Assembly (NCBI RefSeq): GCF_002270355.1
Contig: NZ_NJFZ01000008.1
Coordinates: forward strand, 1 to 64,000
Length of the DNA stretch: 64,000 bases
From: Flectobacillus sp. BAB-3569
GTDB lineage: Bacteria > Bacteroidota > Bacteroidia > Cytophagales > Spirosomataceae
Direction of reading: 5' to 3'
Shown: positions 57,972 to 64,000 of the stretch, in pieces
How the letters are laid out: each line of letters starts with the position of its first letter
Position numbering within the stretch: the first letter of the stretch is position 1
Translations under genes and position numbers: made by a program
Notes under the pieces: model-generated
What the model was told of the DNA's origin: nothing
Seen by the model: only the letters and a program-made list of their open reading frames with translations
The model's database searches: none

Positions 57972-59141
57972 TTAATTCTGGTTATTATCAGATGTTGGAT
58001 AGCTAATATTTAAGATTTCCACTGATTGTATTCTTTCAAGTTGGAAATGTCTTTCATCTTTTCTTAACTCACAAAAACCAGTTAAATACTCTATTGGTTT
58101 AACATTAGTGAGAGTTCCTAGCGGAGGGATTTCTTTTATTTCGTAATTTTTGATAGTACGTATTGTTAAGTTATTGTTCTTATCCTTGTATCTTATTCTT
58201 AAATATTTTTTCTCTTGTATTCCCTTTGTAATAACCCTTTTGTTTTGCTCCTCAAATCCCAATGTATTCAGCTCAGTATCTTTAAAATTGGGAGCTTGTA
58301 CTACAAATGGACTAACTAGAGTAATATTACTAAGTTTCAAAATAGGAAATTCACGAGTTTTATTTTTGATATAGTCATATCCAACAATAAAATAGATACC
58401 ATGTGAACATTTAATTTTTTGTGGTAAAAATATTGTTTGATATGAACTACCTTCGATTGTTAATGTGAGATGTTGTTTACTTCTAACATATTGGGCATAC
58501 TCATTAAGCATAGCTTCGCTAATAGAGGGAACTATACTAAGGGCTTCAATGGGTATCAATACTTCAGACATTTTATCTGAAGAAGGATTGAACCATTTAC
58601 ATTTTACCAATTGCTCAGAAATTTCTTTTTTCTTATTTCCTGTTTTAACGTCGAACAAAGCCTCTTTTTTATCATTTTTAGGAACACCGATAACTTGCAT
58701 CAACGGACTAACAAAACTTAGAAGTGGGTTAAGATTAGTTCTTTTATTTTCATTTTCAATATTTAGAGAGCTTTTTACTTTTGCCAATTCCATTTGTGCA
58801 GTAGAAAGCGTTACTAATGAATCAATGACATCGCTTTTAGCAATAGCTTTACCTCTTCGTTTTACTAATTTTAAAAGCTTTGAGGAGAGCCATGCTTCCT
58901 CAAATTGTGCTGATTTAGATGAATACCAAACACATTTGCAGTTAGCCGTTTTACCCTTCAATTGAAGGTTGACTCCTGTAAATTCATCAAATACATCTTG
59001 AGAATCTTTAATAATTTCGACAATTATCATTAATGGCGAAACAAGTTGAGGTTCTCCTGAAATAAGGATATTTTGTAGTTCAGAAGTATAAGGGTGTGAC
59101 TTTAGGGCAACAATGTCACCGAGATTGAAAAGGTGTTCCAT
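57972..59141 (-). CDS. YodC-like and WYL-domain protein, divergent to the RT
   Basis: This is a protein of about 389 residues from ATG 59139-59141 (MEHLFNLGDIVALKSHPYT). The N-terminal region (GDIVALKS ... CKCVWYSSKSAQFEEAWLSSKLL) resembles the small YodC/DUF2158 fold, and a second similar segment is VKCKWFNPSSDKMSEVLIP. The C-terminal 75 residues (KKYLRIRYKDKNNNLTIRTI ... YLTGFCELRKDERHFQLERIQSVEIL) are a WYL domain with the typical R-x-F-x-x-x-R-I. WYL proteins sense nucleic-acid ligands or regulate CRISPR and other defence genes. It is transcribed away from the RT with a 400 bp shared upstream region, so regulation of the RT system is plausible. The identity is not otherwise known. Confidence 0.7.
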   Translation of the reverse strand: MEHLFNLGDIVALKSHPYTSELQNILISGEPQLVSPLMIIVEIIKDSQDVFDEFTGVNLQLKGKTANCKCVWYSSKSAQFEEAWLSSKLLKLVKRRGKAIAKSDVIDSLVTLSTAQMELAKVKSSLNIENENKRTNLNPLLSFVSPLMQVIGVPKNDKKEALFDVKTGNKKKEISEQLVKCKWFNPSSDKMSEVLIPIEALSIVPSISEAMLNEYAQYVRSKQHLTLTIEGSSYQTIFLPQKIKCSHGIYFIVGYDYIKNKTREFPILKLSNITLVSPFVVQAPNFKDTELNTLGFEEQNKRVITKGIQEKKYLRIRYKDKNNNLTIRTIKNYEIKEIPPLGTLTNVKPIEYLTGFCELRKDERHFQLERIQSVEILNISYPTSDNNQN

Positions 59142-59168
59142 AAGGTAGTATAAGTTGTGCACAAACAT

Positions 59169-59571
59169 ACTGAAAATATGTATATTTGCACAAGCCTTGA
59201 TAGGAAAACTTGAAAGATTCAGACAACTGGAATGGACTATAAAGATTAAGCTATCTGATGTAGTTTAATTTTACTGTATATGTAGATTATACAGGAAATG
59301 GATTGTAATGATTTATCCAACTGCCACCAAATAATTTGGAAGCAGTTGTACATATTTCATTTACATCTATACATATAAATATGCACTTGAATATAAGTAA
59401 TAACATAATACTGAAAGATTTAAGCAAATTTATATTATTGAAACTAAGTGTGACTCAAGAATTTGGGTACTGGTCTTACTCTTCGGAGTGTTATGTCTGA
59501 AAATTATCTGTTACACCTCTCTTGTTAACTATTAAGGTTTAATTTTCTATTAGTAATACCCTATCTATAAG
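59169..59571 (+). ncRNA. Candidate structured RNA / leader upstream of the reverse transcriptase
   Basis: This stretch of about 400 bp has no gene between the divergent WYL gene and the RT. On the plus strand it holds a stem CAACTGC/GCAGTTG (59318-59348) with an inner CCAAA/TTTGG stem. It also holds a hairpin TACTC-TTCG-GAGTG with a stable UUCG loop (59477-59490) and a small stem CTGTAT/ATACAG near 59275-59295. RT-based defence systems (such as DRT2 and DRT9) and retrons have template RNAs in this position. That it is transcribed as an ncRNA is inference. Confidence 0.35.
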
Positions 59572-61161
59572 ATGCGAATAAAAACTCCCGATTGGCTTAA
59601 AAACAGAGGATATTTACATATTACACGTCAAATAGATGTACATAGTAATACCCAAAAGCTCCTATCAAAAATTTGTAATCCTAGCTATATTGCAAAGTAT
59701 GCTTTCTTTCCCCTTATCCATGCATCTATAGATGAAAGGAGATATAAGCCCAATCCTGAACTAACGGTATTAGACCAACGAAAAAAGGAAAAATGTCATA
59801 GCTATCAGGATAGCAAGGGTAAGTATCAAAAGCATATCAAAAGCCGCCCATTGCACTACGCAACCCACATGGATGCACTAATTTTTGGTTATTATGCAAA
59901 TGTCTTACAAGATAAATATGAGGAAGAATTAGCCAAAGATGAAGAGCTTTCAAAATGTGTTTTGGCATATCGAAAAATTAAGATTTCAGAAGAAAAAGAT
60001 AGTAAGCATAAAAGTACTATTCACTTTGCTCATGAAGTTTTTGAAGAAATTAAAGCACGAAGTAAGAATGAAGATTGTATGGTTTTAGCCTTTGATATAA
60101 AAAGTTTTTTTTCAAGTCTTAATCACGTAAAACTAAAAGAAGCTTGGGCTAAATTAATTAATGAAACTACACTTCCTAAAGACCATTACAACGTCTTTAA
60201 AGCCTCGACTCGATTTTCTTACATCATGTTAGATGACCTCCGTATCCGTAATAATTCGGGAGGGCGAAAAGCTCCTTTTGATGAAAAAAAGCTGGCAAAG
60301 ATTAGGAATAAACAAGGTTTTAATGCCTTTTTTGAATCTCCAGAAGAATTTAGAAATAAGGTAAAGAATAAGGAAATTAGACTTCATCGTTTCCCATTTA
60401 GAAAAGGTGAAGATAACACTCCAACAGGGATTCCTCAAGGATTACCCATTAGTGCAATTTTAGCAAATTTATATCTTCTTGAGTTTGATAAATTAGTCTT
60501 ACAAAAAGTAACCAGAGAGTTAGGTGGCTATTACAGACGGTATTCTGATGACATTGTAGTGATATGTAAAAAGGAAAATGTAGATGAGATTGAGCATTTT
60601 GTAACTGAATCAATCAAAGATAGTTTGGTTAAAATTAGCACTGAAAAAACCGAAAAGTTTTTGTTCACTCACAGAGCCTTTGGGAAACAAGCCCCACGTC
60701 TTACTGCCATCAAATTATCAAAGCATGTCTGTACAATGGAAGCTCCATTTGTTTATTTAGGTTTTGAATTTTACGGAAATCAAACACTTATAAAATCAAC
60801 TAATCTGGCTAAATTTTATAGAAGAATGATTTCAACAGTGAAAAGGAAGAGTAGATTAGCCATTAAAATCGCAGAGAACGAAGGAAGGAATCCCGTTGTT
60901 TTTAGGAAACGATTATATAAGCTATATATCAATACAAACCTTAATAAAACTATTATTAAAAGACGCTTCAAAACGCTTAAAGTGAATGAGGTTGGTGAGT
61001 ATAGAATAGAATCGATTGAAAAAGAAAAGGATTTTCGGAGTAATTATCTATCATATATCAGAAGAGCAAGCAAGATAATGGGAGAAGATGCCATCAAGAA
61101 TCAAATTCGCAAGCATAGAACCCTTTTTAACCTAGCTATGTCAAGACATTTGAAGTACTAA
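59572..61161 (+). CDS. Reverse transcriptase, probably defence-associated (DRT/UG-like)
   Basis: This 529-residue protein has a complete RT palm: motif A LAFDIKSFFSSLNH (D175), motif B TGIPQGLPISAILANLYL (285-302) and the YSDD catalytic box in GGYYRRYSDDIVVICK (D326, D327). There is an approximately 170-residue N-terminal extension, an approximately 100-residue insertion between A and B, and a basic helical C-terminus (about 390-529). No maturase/HNH domain or group II intron features are seen, and no classical retron msr-msd was identified. The pattern fits the DRT or unknown-group RTs of defence islands; I cannot assign the subgroup. It is 27 bp upstream of a partner gene. Confidence 0.85.
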   Translation: MRIKTPDWLKNRGYLHITRQIDVHSNTQKLLSKICNPSYIAKYAFFPLIHASIDERRYKPNPELTVLDQRKKEKCHSYQDSKGKYQKHIKSRPLHYATHMDALIFGYYANVLQDKYEEELAKDEELSKCVLAYRKIKISEEKDSKHKSTIHFAHEVFEEIKARSKNEDCMVLAFDIKSFFSSLNHVKLKEAWAKLINETTLPKDHYNVFKASTRFSYIMLDDLRIRNNSGGRKAPFDEKKLAKIRNKQGFNAFFESPEEFRNKVKNKEIRLHRFPFRKGEDNTPTGIPQGLPISAILANLYLLEFDKLVLQKVTRELGGYYRRYSDDIVVICKKENVDEIEHFVTESIKDSLVKISTEKTEKFLFTHRAFGKQAPRLTAIKLSKHVCTMEAPFVYLGFEFYGNQTLIKSTNLAKFYRRMISTVKRKSRLAIKIAENEGRNPVVFRKRLYKLYINTNLNKTIIKRRFKTLKVNEVGEYRIESIEKEKDFRSNYLSYIRRASKIMGEDAIKNQIRKHRTLFNLAMSRHLKY

Positions 61162-61187
61162 AAATATCGACCAAATAAAGAAGAAAA

Positions 61188-62201
61188 ATGATTACACAAA
61201 TTGCAAAGGTATTTGATGCAGAATATGTACAGTCGTACTTTACTAATAAGTTTGAAGGGGTAGCCTCTCCAGAGCAGGCTATAGATACATTAGCATCTAT
61301 CAAATTAATCGAGTTCTTTCAAGTTTTTTTCAAGGCTGAATTCAAGTTACAAGAGTTATGGTTTGAGCAAGATAAAAATCAATTAATTAGAAGATTGGAG
61401 CGTTGTGTCACTATCGAGCAAAAGAAAAAGTTTATCGAATCAAAGCTTGATGAACATGAGATTCTTTTTAGTGAACATGAGTATTTCGATATACTTGAAG
61501 AGTTAGGTGATGAGACTTTTGGGGGACTTATAATGAAACTTGATAAACTTAGATTTGGATTTGAGAATACCTCAAGATGGATAGAATTAAATGAAACGGA
61601 TAAGTTTTATCTATCATTAGTCAACGAAATACCTGATACATTTCCTTCTTTTGATGTATTCGAAAATTTGACTCCGCAAAAAGTGAGAAACTTTATTGTT
61701 TCTCGACCAAGGCTTCATGAGCTTTTTAATAGATTCATGCGTGTGAAAAGAGGAGAAGTACCAGTTGCTCAAATTATTATTAAGATTGTCAGCGATATAT
61801 TCTCTATTTACTATGCAATTAAGTTAAATCATATTTTAAGACAGGAGTATTTGAAGTTAATACCTCAATCTGAATACCAATTAATTGGAGCCACACAAGA
61901 TGAGGATGAAAAGGATGGGAAAAAAGTTGAAATTGTATTGCCGAAAATTAAGGAACGAATTGCAGGTGATAATATCACAAGTCTTTCACTAACTCAAACA
62001 GCTCTACTATTTAACTTGCTAAGAAAAGAAAGGGTGATTTTTAAGGATGAGAGTTATCAGTCTAAAGAAAATATCTATAAAGCTATTCAAGTACTTACGG
62101 GCTATAGCAAACAAAACTTAAAGGTAAAGATGAATTTGAAGGAATATGAAGATTCCGACAAAGTTGTAACCCAAAAAATTCTGAAAAGATTAATATATTG
62201 A
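61188..62201 (+). CDS. Unrecognised helical partner of the reverse transcriptase
   Basis: This 337-residue protein encoded 27 bp after the RT is probably co-transcribed and co-functional. It is almost wholly helical and charged. There is no signal peptide, transmembrane segment or recognised catalytic motif. A region near 295-330 (SLSLTQTALLFNLLRKERVIFKD ... YKAIQVLTGYSKQNLKVKM) resembles regulatory or structural helix segments of RteC-like proteins, which is weak. A Pro-rich hinge and a KDGKKVEIVLPKIKERIA linker separate N and C parts. A toxin/effector or scaffold role is an inference from pairing only. Confidence 0.65.
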   Translation: MITQIAKVFDAEYVQSYFTNKFEGVASPEQAIDTLASIKLIEFFQVFFKAEFKLQELWFEQDKNQLIRRLERCVTIEQKKKFIESKLDEHEILFSEHEYFDILEELGDETFGGLIMKLDKLRFGFENTSRWIELNETDKFYLSLVNEIPDTFPSFDVFENLTPQKVRNFIVSRPRLHELFNRFMRVKRGEVPVAQIIIKIVSDIFSIYYAIKLNHILRQEYLKLIPQSEYQLIGATQDEDEKDGKKVEIVLPKIKERIAGDNITSLSLTQTALLFNLLRKERVIFKDESYQSKENIYKAIQVLTGYSKQNLKVKMNLKEYEDSDKVVTQKILKRLIY

Positions 62202-62227
62202 TAAACAGTTAGATAGAGTGACTTAGG

Positions 62228-62252
62228 GGGCTACAACTTTTTAAAGTAGCCC
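62228..62252 (+). terminator. Possible terminator after the RT operon
   Basis: GGGCTAC pairs with GTAGCCC around AACTTTTTAAA. No long T-run follows, so it is only a possible terminator. Confidence 0.5.
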
Positions 62253-62289
62253 TACAACTCTATAAACAACCACAAAAAACCAATAAAAC

Positions 62290-62341
62290 TTTGTGTCATC
62301 GAAAGGGACAACGAACAATCCCCCTGAGTAGATGACACAAA
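62290..62341 (+). promoter_or_regulatory. Leader hairpin spanning the HTH gene start
   Basis: TTTGTGTCATC (62290-62300) pairs perfectly with GATGACACAAA (62331-62341). An inner GGGACAACGAACAATCCC loop contains a second short stem. The right arm includes the first ATG of the excisionase-like gene, so folding would hide the start. The second in-frame ATG lies at 62341. Confidence 0.6.
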
Positions 62342-62673
62342 TGGAAATATCATCCAAATTAATCTTAGTAACTCCAGAAGAATTAGTATCTCTAATTCAA
62401 CATTCCGTTCGCCAAGTCATTGCTGAGCAAACACCAAAATCTTTAGGAACAGCCGACAAGCCTTTGTCGATAGATGAAGCTTCTTCATTTTTAAATATTC
62501 CGAAATCAACACTGTATCAATTTACTTCCGCTAGGAAAATTCCTTTTCAAAAAATTGGTAAGAAGATTCTTTTCTTCAAAGCAGACCTTATCCAGTGGGT
62601 CGAGTCTGGTAAAAAGAAAACTCGAAAGGAAATCGAAGAAGAGGGTTTTGGTAAGAAAGGAGGCTTACGATGA
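62332..62673 (+). CDS. Excisionase-like helix-turn-helix protein
   Basis: This 113-residue DNA-binding protein has a MerR/excisionase-type winged HTH: LSIDEASSFLNIPKSTLYQFTSARKIPFQKIGKKILFFKADLIQWVESGKK. Such proteins are standard in Bacteroidota mobilizable elements and control excision or mobilisation. An alternative start is ATG 62341. A structured leader precedes it and the stop overlaps the next gene by 4 bp. Confidence 0.85.
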   Translation: MTQMEISSKLILVTPEELVSLIQHSVRQVIAEQTPKSLGTADKPLSIDEASSFLNIPKSTLYQFTSARKIPFQKIGKKILFFKADLIQWVESGKKKTRKEIEEEGFGKKGGLR

Positions 62674-63089
62674 ATAATCCTCATAAGCAAGGAGATACTA
62701 AAGCTTTTGTTTTGTATTGGGAGGAAGCATTTGCTCAAAGCTTTTTTCATGTAGAAAAACTACTTGATGCTAAATGTAAATATCTGGAAAAGCTAAGAAA
62801 AATGCTTTTTGATGAAATGAAGGAAGATGTCTCTATGAGAATTAAAAATTTAGAGACAGAAATCAATCAAATCATTGGTCTATTGGATATGGTACAACTT
62901 CTAAAGAGGGCGTATCTTGAAGAAACGGCACAAATCGCTTCACTTTTATCGAAACTAACGTGTGAAAAACAAGTGCTACTACTTCAAAATCAGGAGTTAA
63001 GGGAGCGTAATGATTTGCAAGATAATGTCATTAATCTACTTCTAAGTCGATGTTTTACAACCCTAAATGAAGAAAATAATGAATATTGA
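62670..63089 (+). CDS. Coiled-coil protein of the mobile element, unknown function
   Basis: This 139-residue soluble protein is mostly long helices with heptad-like charge (KLLDAKCKYLEKLRKMLFDEMKED, KNLETEINQIIGLLDMVQLLKRAYLEET). The start overlaps the HTH gene by 4 bp and the stop overlaps the RepA-like ATPase start. It probably works with that ATPase in replication or mobilisation. The family is unknown. Confidence 0.65.
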   Translation: MNNPHKQGDTKAFVLYWEEAFAQSFFHVEKLLDAKCKYLEKLRKMLFDEMKEDVSMRIKNLETEINQIIGLLDMVQLLKRAYLEETAQIASLLSKLTCEKQVLLLQNQELRERNDLQDNVINLLLSRCFTTLNEENNEY

Positions 63090-64000
63090 TAAATATAAGC
63101 AATGCCTCAATCCTGAACAGATTAGCGGAGTAGTTCATGAAAAAGATAACCTTGCAAAGATTCTGGCAACACAGGAAAAGATACAATCTAATAGTTGTAA
63201 AACGATTGCATTTAGTTCTCCCATCATTACGTATAATGAAACAGGTATTATTTTTCCTAACACGATAAATATTATTCAAGGTAAAAAGGGTGTACACAAA
63301 TCAAGGTTAACGGAGATTTTTTGTGGATTGATGTTACAAAGAGATATTACCCAATCAGGCCATCGGTTTTTAGGTATGAAACGAAATGCAATGCAGAAAT
63401 CAGTTGTGCTATATGTCGATACAGAACGTAATATCAATGACCAATTTCCTTATGCTATTCAAAAAATCAAGCTACTTTCAGGCTATTCTATAGAAGATAA
63501 ACCCGAAAATTTAGATTACATATCGTTAATTGATATTCCTCGAAGTGAAAGGTTTGATACGTTAAATGAGTATATCAAAAGGTTTAGAACACGATATGAG
63601 ATATATAATCTCTTCATTGTGTTCGATGTCGTGACTGACTGCGTTGAGAACTTTAATGATGTAAGAGAAAGCCTTAGACTTGTTGACATGCTCAATGAAA
63701 CCATTAATACCTATAATGTTACTTTTCTTTGTGTAATTCATGAAAATCCCTCAGCAGGTAACGACAAAGGCCGTGGACATCTAGGTACGGAATTGAATAA
63801 TAAGGCTTCACAAGTTATACAAATAGGCTTTGAAAAAGATAATCAAGGAAACGATACAGACTTGATACGTTTAAAGTTCTTACACTCAAGAAATACTAAG
63901 AGGTTAGACCCAATTTACGTACAGTATTCAGAAGAATCAAAAGGGTTAGTCCTTGCTAGCAGTGACTTTATTAATGAAAAGCTAGCAATGAAGAAAAGTA
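63067..64000 (+). CDS. RepA-like RecA-fold ATPase, N-terminal part (cut by window end)
   Basis: This open frame runs off the end of the window. It starts at ATG 63067 or, more likely, the in-frame ATG 63079 (MNIDKYKQCLNPEQISG), overlapping the previous gene by 11-23 bp. Walker A is NIIQGKKGVHKSRLTEI, and SVVLYVDTERN follows. Walker B-like YNLFIVFDVVTD and a motif near TFLCVIHENPSAGNDKGRGHLGTEL follow, typical of the AAA_25/RepA helicase group. Bacteroidota mobilizable elements carry this ATPase next to a primase and relaxase. At least 307 residues are visible; the rest lies to the right. Confidence 0.8.
   Translation, partial: MKKIMNIDKYKQCLNPEQISGVVHEKDNLAKILATQEKIQSNSCKTIAFSSPIITYNETGIIFPNTINIIQGKKGVHKSRLTEIFCGLMLQRDITQSGHRFLGMKRNAMQKSVVLYVDTERNINDQFPYAIQKIKLLSGYSIEDKPENLDYISLIDIPRSERFDTLNEYIKRFRTRYEIYNLFIVFDVVTDCVENFNDVRESLRLVDMLNETINTYNVTFLCVIHENPSAGNDKGRGHLGTELNNKASQVIQIGFEKDNQGNDTDLIRLKFLHSRNTKRLDPIYVQYSEESKGLVLASSDFINEKLAMKKS

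Larger units (their letters stand above)
55397..64000. mobile_element. Integrative/mobilizable island, left end at tRNA-Gly (continues past window)
   Basis: The left junction is the tRNA remnant. Then come a tyrosine recombinase, defence-type cargo, an excisionase-like HTH gene and a RepA-like ATPase, the usual order in Bacteroidota mobilizable elements. The right junction, with an intact tRNA-Gly, should lie to the right of the window. The extent is inferred from gene content. Confidence 0.75.

Noticed and set aside
59572..61161. Group II intron or retron assignment for the RT
   Set aside because: No maturase or HNH domain and no recognisable domain V-like hairpin or msr-msd structure were found; the DRT/UG-like call is preferred but not proven.

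Overview
The window looks like a low-GC (high-30s percent by eye) Bacteroidota chromosome, most probably order Cytophagales. The signs are a SusC-style TonB receptor with an N-terminal carboxypeptidase-like domain, a 7TMR-DISM hybrid kinase, TAnnTTTG-type -7 promoter boxes with few Shine-Dalgarno sequences, a SerB-SerA fusion, and Bacteroidota-type integrase and RepA-like genes. Genus was not determined. Layout: 1-390 is the tail of a DDE insertion sequence. 566-5287 (minus) is a serine-biosynthesis operon (serC and a SerB-SerA fusion) with an AAA ATPase/DUF4276 pair embedded in it by overlapping reading frames. 5386-16000 holds housekeeping genes: YheT-like hydrolase (frameshifted), Rpn-like nuclease, M28 peptidase, icd, GNAT, purU, ffh and a VOC protein. 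16037-21619 is a small-molecule uptake and regulation region: rhaT plus a GntR regulator, then LysR, a shikimate-dehydrogenase-like gene and an MFS transporter. 21971-28778 carries a TPR/GT-C membrane protein, a TonB-dependent receptor and a lipoprotein. 29304-35435 is a thiamine operon (TPP riboswitch, thiS, thiC, tenI, thiE, thiG, thiH), with two TIR-bounded MITE-like elements downstream of thiH and between tenI and thiC. 35619-42282 has D-lactate dehydrogenase, three paralogous small proteins, an L,D-transpeptidase, a CxxC-less thioredoxin-like protein and a tandem UspA. 42443-45853 is a type II restriction-modification pair whose C5 methyltransferase carries an integrase-arm-like N-terminus. 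45924-55028 has a split 7TMR-DISM hybrid kinase, an arginyltransferase-like protein, a HopJ-family protein, a thrombospondin type 3 repeat protein and a LytTR regulator. Mobile island: at 55397-55445 (minus) lies only the 3' half of a tRNA-Gly(GCC) gene with its terminator. A tyrosine recombinase follows immediately. From there to the window end is an integrative or mobilizable island that used the tRNA as its attachment site. Its cargo is a YhcG/DUF1016 nuclease containing a perfect intragenic palindrome, a YodC-like/WYL protein transcribed divergently from a reverse transcriptase with an intact YSDD site, a structured approximately 400 bp intergenic region that could encode a template RNA, and an unrecognised 337-residue partner immediately after the RT. 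An excisionase-like HTH gene, a coiled-coil protein and a RepA-like ATPase cut by the window end follow. The RT, its partner, the divergent WYL regulator and the leader are the best candidate for an undescribed defence system. Three genes (YheT-like hydrolase, a small secreted protein, the hybrid kinase) are each broken by what reads as loss of one base in a short A/T homopolymer. This pattern suggests either residual assembly indels or recent slippage. Several families of intergenic inverted repeats recur across the window.
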